A stretch of 64,000 bases of DNA from DATCJA01 sp963814955 (GTDB lineage Bacteria > Acidobacteriota > Vicinamibacteria > Vicinamibacterales > UBA2999): NCBI GenBank assembly GCA_963814955.1, contig CAWFEX010000008.1, forward strand, positions 1,255,277 through 1,319,276, given 5' to 3'. A program made the position numbers and the translations under genes. Below, in pieces: positions 8,771 to 17,751 of this stretch. Under the pieces are notes generated by a model. It saw only the letters and a program-made list of their open reading frames with translations, was not told the DNA's origin and searched no databases. Each line of letters starts with the position of its first letter. Position 1 is the first letter of the stretch.

Positions 8771-10113
8771 GTGCAATTGCGAATGGTTCTGCTCGTCCTC
8801 GGCCTGTGCTCGCTGTCACTGAGCGCGCAGACACCTCCACGAGTGCTGGAGGTGCCATACGTACAGTTCACGCTTGCCAACGGATTGACCGTCATCCTTC
8901 ACCGTGACACAAGTGTTCCCGTCGTCAGCGTGAATGTCTGGTACCACGTCGGGTCTGCAAACGAGCAGCCTGGCCGCACCGGTCTTGCGCATCTGTTCGA
9001 GCATCTGATGTTCGAGGGGTCCGGCCATGTCGCCGAGGGGGCATTCGATACGCTGCTCGAGGCCGCCGGCGCGTCGAACAACGGTTCAACCGACCTTGAC
9101 CGCACGAACTACTTCATCGATTTGCCGGCGAACGCGCTGGAGCTGACGTTGTTCCTCGAATCCGATCGCATGGCATATCTGCTGGACACGATGTCGCCCG
9201 AGCGTGTCGACGGCCAGCGCGAGGTGGTCAAGAACGAGCGGCGGCAGAGTTATGAGAATCGTCCATACGGGATGGCCTCGATCGAGCTCGATCGCATGCT
9301 CTGGCCGCCGACACATCCGTACAGCTGGCCGACGATCGGCTCGATGGAGGACCTCACCGCCGCCAGGTATGAAGACATCGTTGCGTTCTTCAAGACGTAC
9401 TATGCGCCGAACAATGCCAGCCTCGTCATTGCCGGCGATATCGACATCTCGCGAACGCGAGAGCTCGTCGAAAGATGGTTCGGCGAGGTGCCCCGCGGAC
9501 CCGCCGTCACGCCGCCAGCGGCGCCGCCTGCCGTCCTTACCGAGATAAGGCGCAAGACCCTGACCGATCAGGTCCAGCTGCCACGACTCTATCTGGGCTG
9601 GCTCACCCCGCGCGTATACGCCCCCGGTGACGCGGCGCTTGACGTCGTCGCCTCGATCCTCGCCGACGGGAAGAACTCGCGCCTCTATTCACGACTCGTC
9701 TACGAAATGCAGATCGCGCAGGACGTGGCCGCGGTGCAGCAGGGCGCCGCTCTTGGAGGATCTTTCTCATCGTCGCCACCGCGAAGCCGGGGACCACGAT
9801 CGAACAGATTCAAAAAGTCATCGACGAGGAACTGGATCGAATGCGACGCGAGCCTCCCGACTCGCGCGAGCTGCAGCGCGTCCTCAACCAGATCGAGGCA
9901 TCGTTCTATCGCGGCATGGAACGCGTCGGCGGATTTGGCGGCAAAGCGGACCAGCTGAATGCGTACTACTTCGCCGGGGGCGGACCAGATTCTTATGCCG
10001 AAGACCTGGCCCGGTACATGTCGCTCTCACCGTCTGACATACAGGCGGCGGTGCTGCGGTGGCTTCCGCCGGACCGCCGGGTCGAACTGATCGTGGAACC
10101 TGCGGCGAAGTAG
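8771..10113 (+). pseudogene. M16 family zinc peptidase, catalytic member, interrupted by a 1-nt frameshift
   Basis: The GTG start at 8771 has AAGGGG 7 nt upstream and begins a signal peptide (MVLLVLGLCSLSLSAQ). The inverted zinc motif HLFEH is at residues 74-78, with the distal NERRQSYENRPYG region as in PqqL/insulinase proteins. The frame runs to about 9766, where LGGSF should continue as LIVATAKPG. Reading one frame over from TTT at 9763 restores the family sequence through to TAG at 10113. A missing C in TTTC(C)TC explains it. The corrected product would be ~448 aa, periplasmic, paired with the next gene. Either a sequencing indel or a real lesion. Confidence 0.85.
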
Positions 10114-10115
10114 TC

Positions 10116-11570
10116 ATGATCCTTCGCGATCTTCGTGTCCTTCGTGGCTTGACGCTCGCACTCGTCGCGATTGGCGGAATCGTCTTCGCCCAGGACCGTC
10201 CCAATCGTTCGCAACCGCCGGCGCTTGGCCCACCACCTCAGTTGAACCTGCCGACGATCGCGAAACGTTCGCTGGGGAATGGTCTTGCCGTGTGGGTGGT
10301 CGAAGCTCACGAGGTTCCCATCGTTCAGTTGAGCGTGGTCGTGCGCGCTGGCGGCGACGACGATCCGGCGGGTAAATTCGGGACGGCCAGCCTGACTGCC
10401 GCGATGCTCGACGAGGGTGCCGGCACCCGTTCGGCCCTGGAGATCGCCGACGCAGTCGAGTTTCTCGGAGCCAGCCTTACGACCACCAGTTCCTACGACG
10501 CGTCCGCAATTCGATTGAATGTGCCTGTCCAGCGGCTGAACGAGGCACTTCCGCTGCTCGCCGACGTGGCGCTCCGGCCGACATTTCCGGACAAGGAAAT
10601 CGAACGGCTTCGACAGGAGCGGCTGACCGCTCTTTTGCAGGCTCGAGACGATGCCGCTTCCATCGCGGGCATGGCGTTCGCGCGGATCGTGTTCGGACCA
10701 GATCACCGATACGGCACCGGCCTCATCGGGACCGAGACGTCGCTGAAGGCGTTGACAGCAGGCGATCTTCGTACGTTCCATACGTCGTACTACCAGCCGC
10801 CGAACACCACCCTTCTGGTGGTCGGAGACACCACGCCCGACGCGGTTACCGCACAACTTGAAAAGTTCTTCGGTGAATGGCGACCGGCGAGCCCGCCAGG
10901 ACGAGACAGCGTGGCGCCGCTCGCGCCGCAACTCCGCGACAGGCAGGTCTATCTTGTGGACAAGCCCGACGCGGAGCAGTCGCAGATTCGTATCGGCGCA
11001 GTGGGTGTTCCCCGCTCGACACCCGACTATTTCCCGTTGATCGTGCTGAACACGGTGCTTGGCGGATCATTCACGTCGCGGCTGAATCAGAACCTCCGCG
11101 AAGAGCACGGATACGCCTACGGCGCGAGCTCCGCGTTCGACGCGCGTCTTTCGGCTGGCCCGTTCGTAGCGGCCGCCGGTGTGCAGACCGACAAGACCGG
11201 AGAGGCCCTATCCGAATTCTTCAAGGAGCTGAACGGCATCAGGATGCCCGTTCCGGCCGACGAGCTCGCCAAGGCAAAAAACTACATGGCGCTCAGCTTC
11301 CCGTCAGAATTTGAAGCGACCACAGACTTGTCGCGGCGGCTCGAGGAGCTGGTTGTGTACCGGCTTCCCGATGATTATTTCGAGCGTTACGTCGCGAACG
11401 TCATGGCCGTCACGGCGGAGAGCGTACGCGGCGCGGCGGAGAAGTACATCCAGCCGTCCCGCCTCGCCGTGGTTGTCGTCGGCGACCGGAAAACGATCGA
11501 ACCGGGTGTACGAGCCCTTAATCTTGGACCGGTGCGGGTGATGACGGTCGAAGAGGCGCTGGCACCCTGA
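10116..11570 (+). CDS. M16 family protein, non-catalytic partner
   Basis: About 484 aa. A signal peptide (LTLALVAIGGIVFAQ) is followed by two M16 half-domains. The position of the zinc motif reads LTAAMLDEG, so HXXEH is missing. This is the usual state of the second gene of paired bacterial M16 operons, where the active and inactive subunits form a clamshell heterodimer. The distal RxxxG-loop region (LGGSFTSRLNQNLREEHGYAYG) is well kept and helps substrate binding. ATG 10116 lies 2 nt after the upstream stop. It is expected in the periplasm with the first gene's product. Confidence 0.9.
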   Translation: MILRDLRVLRGLTLALVAIGGIVFAQDRPNRSQPPALGPPPQLNLPTIAKRSLGNGLAVWVVEAHEVPIVQLSVVVRAGGDDDPAGKFGTASLTAAMLDEGAGTRSALEIADAVEFLGASLTTTSSYDASAIRLNVPVQRLNEALPLLADVALRPTFPDKEIERLRQERLTALLQARDDAASIAGMAFARIVFGPDHRYGTGLIGTETSLKALTAGDLRTFHTSYYQPPNTTLLVVGDTTPDAVTAQLEKFFGEWRPASPPGRDSVAPLAPQLRDRQVYLVDKPDAEQSQIRIGAVGVPRSTPDYFPLIVLNTVLGGSFTSRLNQNLREEHGYAYGASSAFDARLSAGPFVAAAGVQTDKTGEALSEFFKELNGIRMPVPADELAKAKNYMALSFPSEFEATTDLSRRLEELVVYRLPDDYFERYVANVMAVTAESVRGAAEKYIQPSRLAVVVVGDRKTIEPGVRALNLGPVRVMTVEEALAP

Positions 11571-11593
11571 CGTAGCTCGGAGTTCATCGCTCA

Positions 11594-11664
11594 CGTAGGG
11601 CGCGGCTTCACGCCGCGCCAGGCGGGCCGTAAAGGCCCGCCCTACGGTGCTTGTGACTTGTGAC
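11594..11664. repeat. Hairpin unit CGTAGGGCG…CGCCCTACG plus heptamer pair
   Basis: The unit at 11594-11646 starts CGTAGGGCG and ends CGCCCTACG. Inside are two further stems, GCGCGGC/GCCGCGC and GGCGGGCC/GGCCCGCC. CTTGTGACTTGTGA, a two-unit relative of the 7-bp repeats, follows directly at about 11650. Related units occur at 43406-43454 and in shortened form at 13121-13146 and 14408-14468. Confidence 0.85.
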
Positions 11665-11686
11665 TTGCAGTGGGAGCTTCTACTCG

Positions 11687-12019
11687 ATGGAGACGTATTA
11701 CCACCCGAAAGATCTGGGCCGGTTCAGTGAGATCGGACGAGAAGCGCCAGAGCTGTGGCAGAAGTTTCTCGAGTGGTACAACGCGGTATTCAAGGAGGGC
11801 GCACTCACCGAACGTGAGAAAGCGCTCATTGCGCTGGCCGTCGCGCATGCGGTCCAGTGCCCATACTGCATCGATGCATTCAGCACCGCCAGCCTCGAGA
11901 AGGGGTCCACGCCGGAACAGATGACCGAAGCCGTCCATGTCGCGGCAGCTATACGCGGCGGTGCGTCGCTCGTTCACGGCGTGCAGATGCGGAGTCACGT
12001 GGACAAGCTGTCGATGTAG
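11687..12019 (+). CDS. Arsenosugar-locus peroxidase-like protein (AhpD/CMD fold)
   Basis: 110 aa, all-helical carboxymuconolactone-decarboxylase/AhpD fold. The redox pair is CPYC in VAHAVQCPYCIDAFS. ALTEREKALIALAVA and the C-terminal RGGASLVHGVQM match the small peroxidase-like family that accompanies ArsS in arsenosugar biosynthesis loci. It sits 46 bp upstream of arsS on the same strand, which supports that assignment over a general AhpD. The catalytic role in the pathway is not settled; the CxxC suggests thiol redox chemistry. Confidence 0.8.
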   Translation: METYYHPKDLGRFSEIGREAPELWQKFLEWYNAVFKEGALTEREKALIALAVAHAVQCPYCIDAFSTASLEKGSTPEQMTEAVHVAAAIRGGASLVHGVQMRSHVDKLSM

Positions 12020-12065
12020 CCTAGGCGGTGAGGGGGTAGCCGGAAGTCGGTCGCTGGTGCATACG

Positions 12066-13106
12066 ATGGCGCTCATAACCCTGGCCAACAGCACTCATCC
12101 GCTGGCGGACGCCGCCACACAGCGCGCCACGCTGGATGGTGTCAGCACGCCGCGCACCTTCGAAGCCGCAGTCGCCGCCTGCGGACACGCGCCGCTCCGC
12201 ACTGCGTCCGTTACCGTGCTTCAAATGAACGTTGGCAAGCGCTGCAATCAGGCATGCCGCCATTGTCACGTGGACGCCGGCCCGGATCGACGCGAAGTCA
12301 TGACGCCTGAAGTCGTCCAAGCGTGCCTGCGTTTTCTGGAGATGAGCGACATCCCGACGCTCGACATCACGGGCGGGGCGCCGGAATTGCACCCTCTGTT
12401 CGCTGACATCGTCGCGCGGGCACGCGCGGCGGGCCGGCACGTCATGGACAGGTGCAACCTGACGATTACCGGACTGCCCAACTATGCGGACCTTCCGGAA
12501 TTCCTGGCGAAACACCGCGTCGAAGTGGTGGCGTCACTGCCGTCCTTTGCCGCCCGGCAAACGGATGCGCAGCGCGGCGAGGGCGTCTTCGCCGACTCAA
12601 TCGCCGCGCTGCGGCGATTCAACGGTGTCGGCTACGGAGTTGACGGATCGGGACTGCTGCTGCATCTGGTGACCAACCCGGTCGGCGCGTTCCTTCCCGC
12701 ATCGCAAGCGGCGCTGGAAGTGGACTGGAAACGCGAGCTGCATCGCCGCTACGGTGTGACGTTCAACCGGCTCTACACCATCACGAACATGCCGATCAGC
12801 CGGTTCCTGCAGTTTCTGCTCGATTCAGGCAATCTGCAGGCCTACATGGACCGCCTCGCTGCCGCCTTCAATCCAACCGCTGTCGACGGTCTGATGTGCC
12901 GAAATACGCTGTCGGTCGGTTGGGATGGCCGGTTGTACGACTGCGACTTCAACCAGATGCTGGAACTCGGCACGGTGGCCGAAGCGCCGCAGACCATCTT
13001 CGACGCGACGACGGCCGCCTTTACCGGCCGTCGCATCGTCGTTGGTCCACACTGCTTTGGTTGTACCGCCGGCGCCGGATCGAGTTGCGGGGGCGCAATC
13101 ACATAG
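12066..13106 (+). CDS. arsS: Arsenosugar biosynthesis radical SAM protein ArsS, cysteine form
   Basis: 346 aa. The radical SAM cluster is CNQACRHCHVDAGPDR, followed by DITGGAPELHP. The C-terminal half carries C…DCDFNQML and the terminal motif CFGCTAGAGSSCGG. In this family the residue before the last GG is often selenocysteine (UGA). Here the codon is TGC, cysteine, so it is a non-selenoprotein form. ArsS is proposed to add the 5'-deoxyadenosyl group to dimethylarsenite. No arsM methyltransferase is visible within the window. ATG 12066 is the first good start after the upstream gene. Confidence 0.88.
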   Translation: MALITLANSTHPLADAATQRATLDGVSTPRTFEAAVAACGHAPLRTASVTVLQMNVGKRCNQACRHCHVDAGPDRREVMTPEVVQACLRFLEMSDIPTLDITGGAPELHPLFADIVARARAAGRHVMDRCNLTITGLPNYADLPEFLAKHRVEVVASLPSFAARQTDAQRGEGVFADSIAALRRFNGVGYGVDGSGLLLHLVTNPVGAFLPASQAALEVDWKRELHRRYGVTFNRLYTITNMPISRFLQFLLDSGNLQAYMDRLAAAFNPTAVDGLMCRNTLSVGWDGRLYDCDFNQMLELGTVAEAPQTIFDATTAAFTGRRIVVGPHCFGCTAGAGSSCGGAIT

Positions 13107-13120
13107 CATGCGGCGACCCA

Positions 13121-13146
13121 GGCGGGGCCAAAGGACCCGCCCTACA
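13121..13146. repeat. Short GGCGGGGCC…CCCGCCCTAC repeat remnant
   Basis: GGCGGGGCCAAAGGACCCGC followed by CCTACAC matches the right half of the hairpin unit at 11594-11646. It runs into the stop codon of icd (TAG, minus strand, 13142-13144). Confidence 0.6.
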
Positions 13147-14365
13147 CAGTCACCGCCATCCGCTTGCGAAGCTCGGCGTCGATCGCGGACATGAATTCCT
13201 CAGTGGTCAGGAACGGGTGGTCTGCGCGAATGAGTATCGCGAGGTCCTTCGTCATCCGGCCTGATTCCACCACGTCGACACAGACCTGCTCGAGCGTTTC
13301 CGCAAACGTGACGACATCGGGAGTGTTGTCGAACCTGCCGCGATACTGCAGGCCCCGCGTCCACGCGTAGATCGATGCGATTGGATTCGTGGAGGTTGGT
13401 TTTCCCTGTTGATGAAGCCGGTAATGCCGAGTCACTGTGCCGTGCGCGGCTTCGGCCTCGACGGCCTTTCCGTCGGGCGACGTGAGCACCGACGTCATCA
13501 GGCCGAGTGAGCCGTACCCCTGCGCGACCGTGTCTGACTGCACATCCCCGTCGTAGTTCTTGCAGGCCCACAGATAGCCGCCTCCCCATTTCAGATTCGC
13601 GGCGACCATGTCGTCGATCAGGCGATGTTCGTACGTCAACCCTTTTCCCTCGAAGGCCTTCTTGAAGTCGGCGTCGAATACCCTCTGAAACGTGTCCTTG
13701 AAGGTCCCGTCGTAGGCCTTGAGTATGGTGTTCTTCGTCGACAGATAGACCGGATAGTTGCGGCCGAGCGCGTACGTGAAACAGGCGCGCGCGAACCCCT
13801 CGATCGAGGAATCGAGGTTGAACATCCCCATTGCGATGCCTGCGCCCTTGGCCTTGATCACCTCGCGCTCTATCCCCTCACCCCCGGCCTCCGGGGTCCA
13901 GCTGATGCGGATGGTTCCGGCGCCGGGAAATTTGAAATCCTGTGCCCGGTACTGATCGGCGAATCCATGACGCGCAACGACGACGGGTTTGTTCCAGTGG
14001 GGAACGATTCGCGGGACGTTGCGGCAGATGATTGGTTCCCTGAAAATGGTGCCGTCCAGGATGTTGCGGATGGTGCCGTTCGGCGATCGCCACATCTGCT
14101 TCAGGCCGAATTCCTTCACACGCGCTTCGTCGGGCGTGATGGTCGCGCACTTCACTCCCACGCCGTGCTTCTTTATCGCTTCCGCGGCCTCGATCGTGAT
14201 CTGGTCGTTCGTCTGGTCGCGCGACTGGACCGACAGGTCGTAGTACTTCAAATCGATATCGAGATACGGCAGGATCAACGTTTCGCGGATCTGCTGCCAG
14301 ATGATGCGCGTCATTTCGTCCCCGTCGATCTCGACGACCGGGGTCTTCACTTTGATCTTGTTCAT
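13142..14365 (-). CDS. icd: NADP-dependent isocitrate dehydrogenase
   Basis: 407 aa, of the eukaryote-like type II IDH group rather than the E. coli Icd type. The N-terminus (VKTPVVEIDGDEMTRIIWQQ) and the substrate segment WRSPNGTIRNILDGTIFREPI are nearly diagnostic. YDGDVQSDTVAQGYGSLGLMTSVL and EAAHGTVTRHYR hold metal and NADP contacts. It converts isocitrate to 2-oxoglutarate in the TCA cycle, in the cytoplasm. It is a single gene on the minus strand between two repeat zones. Confidence 0.95.
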   Translation of the reverse strand: MNKIKVKTPVVEIDGDEMTRIIWQQIRETLILPYLDIDLKYYDLSVQSRDQTNDQITIEAAEAIKKHGVGVKCATITPDEARVKEFGLKQMWRSPNGTIRNILDGTIFREPIICRNVPRIVPHWNKPVVVARHGFADQYRAQDFKFPGAGTIRISWTPEAGGEGIEREVIKAKGAGIAMGMFNLDSSIEGFARACFTYALGRNYPVYLSTKNTILKAYDGTFKDTFQRVFDADFKKAFEGKGLTYEHRLIDDMVAANLKWGGGYLWACKNYDGDVQSDTVAQGYGSLGLMTSVLTSPDGKAVEAEAAHGTVTRHYRLHQQGKPTSTNPIASIYAWTRGLQYRGRFDNTPDVVTFAETLEQVCVDVVESGRMTKDLAILIRADHPFLTTEEFMSAIDAELRKRMAVTV

Positions 14366-14407
14366 TCAGTCTCCTGAGCCTGGCGCCAACGGGCCCACAC
14401 AATTTTA

Positions 14408-14468
14408 GACGCCGGGTCCAACCAGCCGTCCGCCGTAGCCTTGGCGAAGGCGGAAGGACCCGGCCTAC
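14408..14468. repeat. GCCGGGTCC…GGACCCGGCC hairpin unit
   Basis: GCCGGGTCC near 14411 and GGACCCGGCC near 14455 are complementary and bracket an inner pair (CCGTCCGCC…GGCGAAGGCGG). Same general design as the other bounded intergenic units. It lies between the icd start and the heptamer tract. Confidence 0.7.
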
Positions 14469-14489
14469 AAAGTAATCGGCCTCCGACCT

Positions 14490-16214
14490 TCACCTCTGAC
14501 TTTTGACCTTTGACTTTTGACCTTTGACCTTTGACTTTTGACTTACGCCACTCACCATCAGCCCCACCACGACCACCACCAGTGCGCCAATGACGTTGTG
14601 CCACAGAAAGGCGACGTTGGTGAAGCGCGCCGCCGCCGCTACCGACGCCATCCCCGCAATGAGGCCTACGAACGCGCCGTTGCCCGTCGCGGACGGGAAT
14701 CCCACGGCAAGAATGAACACCCCGAGAATCGAGCCGTAGAAAAACGACCCGAAGCGGTTGACCACTTCGATCAGCGAGCCAAGCTCCGCCGCCCAGACAG
14801 CGACCACACACGCAAACACGCCCCATATGCCGGTCGCCGCCTTCGACACCGTCAGGTAATGCCTGTCTGATGCTTCGGGCCGCACACGGCGTTTGTAGAA
14901 ATCAATGACAGTGGCTGTTGAGAGCGAGTTCAGCTCACCCGCGATCGTATCCGTGGCGGCCATCACGATGGCGACGATCAGGAGGCCGACCAGACCAACT
15001 GGAAGCTCGGTCAGGATGAAGGTCGGAATGATGTAGTTCACGTCTGTGAAGGCGCTTCCGCCGTCATTGGTTCGCGCCAATGCCAGTGCGTCGCCGTGCA
15101 CCGACTCGAGCTCGGCGTTGCGCTCGCGGAACGCAACTTGCGCACCGGCCAGCCTCGTGGCGTCGCCAGACTGACGCGATTCGGCGAGCTCCATCGCCGC
15201 CATCCGTCGCGTCTCATGCGCCACCTCGAATTCCGCTTCCAGCGATGCGTAAGCAGCCGCCGCCTGGCCGGACCGCAGCCGCGCCTCCTCGGCCGCCGTG
15301 AAGAGCAGCGGTGGTCGATGGAACACATAGAACACAAAGACCAGCACGCCGACCAGCAGCACCACGACTTGAAGCGGAATTTTCCAATACGCACTGACGA
15401 GCAGCGAACGTCGCGCCTCGTCGAGCGACCGCGCGGTCAGATAGCGCTGCACCTGGCTCTGATCCGTACCGAAATACGAGCAGAACAGGAATGCCGCCGC
15501 GATCATCCCCGACCAGAAGGTGTACTGGTTCGTCAACGCCAACGAAAAGTCGAAGCTGCGCAGCCGGTCCGTTGCCGCAGCAAGGCTGAGCGCATCGAAC
15601 GTGGAAATGCCGTCTGGCAACCCGAGGACGGCGGCCGCGATGAGGGCACACAGGCCGAAGACGACGATCCACATGATCTTCACGTCGGTCCATGTGACCG
15701 CCTGGACGCCGCCGAACATGGTGTAGACGACCGCCGGGGTGGTGATCAGAAGCGACGTGGCCGTCACATTCCACCCGAGAACGAGTGACAGCACCACTGC
15801 AGGCGCCGACACGACGGCACCGCACGACATCCCGCGAGAGAGAAGAAAGAGAAGACTCGTGAACGTCCTCGTCTTCGCGTCGAAGCGCTGCTCGAGATAC
15901 TCGTAGGCCGTGTACACCTTGGACCGGTAAAAGAACGGCACCAGGGTGGCCGACAGAATGATCATCGCCAGGGGCAGACCGAAGTAGAACTGGATGAATC
16001 GCATACCGTCGGTGTATCCCTGTCCCGTCGTTCCGATCATCGTGATGGCGCTGAGCTGCGTGGCCATCACCGAGATGCCGGCCGCCCACCACGGGATGCT
16101 GCGCTTGGCGAGAAAGTACCCGTCCAGTTCCTGGCTGTCCTTGGTTCGCTTCAGGCCGTCGTAGACGATCCACGTCGTGAACCCGATCAGGATGGTCCAG
16201 TCGATCGGATGCAC
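14490..16214 (-). CDS. Sodium:solute symporter (SSS/SLC5 family)
   Basis: 574 aa, with about 13 membrane segments of the LeuT-like SSS fold. It opens with IDWTILIGFTTWIVYDG and GYFLAKRSIPWWAAGISVMATQLSAI, a typical SSS start with the TM1 Na-site region. A soluble, Ala/Glu-rich insert of ~90 residues (about residues 315-405, LRSGQAAAAYASLEAEFEVA onward) splits the core. The last ~17 residues (Lys/Ser/Gln repeats) are encoded by the heptamer tract. GTG 16214 is preferred over ATG 16262: it starts just before the conserved N-terminus and 1 nt past the stop of a small coupled ORF. The substrate is unknown. Operon with M61, argH and the microprotein. Confidence 0.88.
   Translation of the reverse strand: MHPIDWTILIGFTTWIVYDGLKRTKDSQELDGYFLAKRSIPWWAAGISVMATQLSAITMIGTTGQGYTDGMRFIQFYFGLPLAMIILSATLVPFFYRSKVYTAYEYLEQRFDAKTRTFTSLLFLLSRGMSCGAVVSAPAVVLSLVLGWNVTATSLLITTPAVVYTMFGGVQAVTWTDVKIMWIVVFGLCALIAAAVLGLPDGISTFDALSLAAATDRLRSFDFSLALTNQYTFWSGMIAAAFLFCSYFGTDQSQVQRYLTARSLDEARRSLLVSAYWKIPLQVVVLLVGVLVFVFYVFHRPPLLFTAAEEARLRSGQAAAAYASLEAEFEVAHETRRMAAMELAESRQSGDATRLAGAQVAFRERNAELESVHGDALALARTNDGGSAFTDVNYIIPTFILTELPVGLVGLLIVAIVMAATDTIAGELNSLSTATVIDFYKRRVRPEASDRHYLTVSKAATGIWGVFACVVAVWAAELGSLIEVVNRFGSFFYGSILGVFILAVGFPSATGNGAFVGLIAGMASVAAAARFTNVAFLWHNVIGALVVVVVGLMVSGVSQKSKVKGQKSKVKSQR
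14501..14542. repeat. Heptamer tandem repeat, (YTTTGAC)n
   Basis: Six perfect-length 7-bp units (TTTTGAC, CTTTGAC, TTTTGAC, CTTTGAC, CTTTGAC, TTTTGAC), the reverse complement of the tract at 619-670. It overlaps the 3' end of the symporter gene and encodes its last residues. Confidence 0.92.
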
Positions 16215-16215
16215 G

Positions 16216-16299
16216 TCAGAGAAACGCCTGCTGGAGCAGCCAGAGAGCTGCCAGCACCGCAACCTGAATGAGTACCACCTTGAGGTAACTGGTTCTCAC
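16216..16299 (-). CDS. 27-residue single-pass membrane microprotein between argH and the symporter
   Basis: GTG at 16299-16297 overlaps the argH TGA (GTGA), and the ORF's own TGA is separated by 1 nt from the symporter GTG. The product begins VRTSYLKVVLIQVAVLA and ends WLLQQAFL: two basic residues, then one hydrophobic helix of ~20 residues, so a one-TM peptide with the N-terminus probably inside. The tight stop/start chaining on both sides is strong evidence that it is translated. Small single-TM partners of transporters are known, so a symporter accessory role is a fair inference. No named family is recognised. Confidence 0.65.
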   Translation of the reverse strand: MRTSYLKVVLIQVAVLAALWLLQQAFL

Positions 16300-17751
16300 A
16301 GTTGTGCGACGCGGCGGCGAAGCTGCGTGTGGGCGGTTGCGAGTCGGTCGCCGATCGCGGTCACCCAGGCTTGATCGGCCACGAGCGATTCCCGCGAACT
16401 GCCGAGCGCGCGCGCGGTCTCTACGGGCGCTGGGCCTCCGAGCGCGTGACGCACTTCGACGAAGTGCCGGGGACTCATGATCTCGGCGATCTGCGCGTCC
16501 GTATACCGTATCGCCACGCCGAGCAGGTCGCTCGAGACCATTGCGAGCGTGGCGCCCAGCGGCGTGCCGGGCGCGTCGCGATGAGCTTTCAGAAGCCGGC
16601 CCGCGATCGTATGCGCGGTCTTGAACGGAATGCGATGTTCCCGTACGAGGTGGTCGGCCAGTTCGGTCAGCGTGGTTCCACCTTCAGCGGCCCGCGATTC
16701 GAGCCGCTCCACATCGAACTCGGCGCCGCGCAGGGCCGCATCGACGAGCACGACTGCCCGCCGGGCATCACGGAACATCGAGGCAACGAGCGGCTGCAGG
16801 TCGTCTTCGGTGTCGACAACGTCGCCAAACGGCGTGTTGTGCACCGTCAGCATCACCGCCCCCGCCTGACCCAGTGCTTTGCTGGCGATGGCGCGCGCAT
16901 GTTCCAGCGCTACCGGATTTCGCTTCTGCGGCATGATGCTGCTCGCCTGAACGAACCCGTCGGCCAGCCGCAGATAGCCGAACTCCATGCGTGCTCCAGA
17001 GCAGCAAATCCTGAACGACACGGCCGAGACCCGAGAGCAGAACCGCGGCTGCCGACACACTCTCCAGGAGATAGTCCACGGTTGCGATGCTGCCGTACGT
17101 ATTACCGGTTGGCTCGTCGAACCCCAGCAGCTCGCTCGTGAGTTGCCGGTCGATTGGAAAGCCGGTCCCGGTAATGGCACACGCTCCGAGCGGGCACCGA
17201 TTTGTCGACGCGAAAGCTGCCCGCAGGCGTACCGCGTCGCGCTCCAGTTGTTCGATGACCGCCAAAAGGTAATGCGCGAGCGTCGACGGCTGCGCGGGTT
17301 GGGTGTGCGTGAGCGCCGCGAGCAGCGTGTCGCGGTGGCGTCCGGCAAGCGCGATGAGTCCCTCACGCAGCTTCAGCGACGTATCCAGCAGTACCAGGAT
17401 GAACTCGCGCTGCCGCAATCGGTACATCGTCATGTCGATGTCGTTGCGGCTGCGCGCCGTGTGCAGGCGTCCCGCCGTCTCTTCGCCGCATTGCCGCTCG
17501 ACCAGTCGCTCAATGTGGAAAAACAGGTCCTCGCATGTGTCGTGATACGGCGTCGCGCGTACGTCGTTCACCGAGATCGCATCGAGCGCATCGCGCAGCG
17601 CGTGGGCTTCGTCGGCCGAGATGATGCCCGTCTGCGCCAGCATGACCAGATGCGCGTAGTTGATCGCCAGCAGCGGCGACAGGAACAACGTTTTGGCGTC
17701 TTCGAAGTTCTCGCTGAGGACGTGATCGATGTATTGAGGGTCGAACGTCAT
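16296..17751 (-). pseudogene. argH: Argininosuccinate lyase ArgH, split by a 1-nt frameshift
   Basis: The frame from ATG 17751 gives FDPQYIDHVLSENFEDAKTL, then HTARSRNDIDMTMYRLR and LTHTQPAQPSTLAHYLL, all ArgH/fumarase-superfamily landmarks. Near 16990 it shifts: LLLWST should join EFGYLRLADGFVQ and the SSIMPQKRNPVALEHARA signature, which is read one frame over to TGA at 16296. One extra base in AGCACGCATGGAG accounts for it. The corrected length is ~485 aa. It cleaves argininosuccinate to arginine and fumarate. The start overlaps the corrected M61 stop by 4 nt, and the stop overlaps the microprotein start. An assembly indel is likely. Confidence 0.85.
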
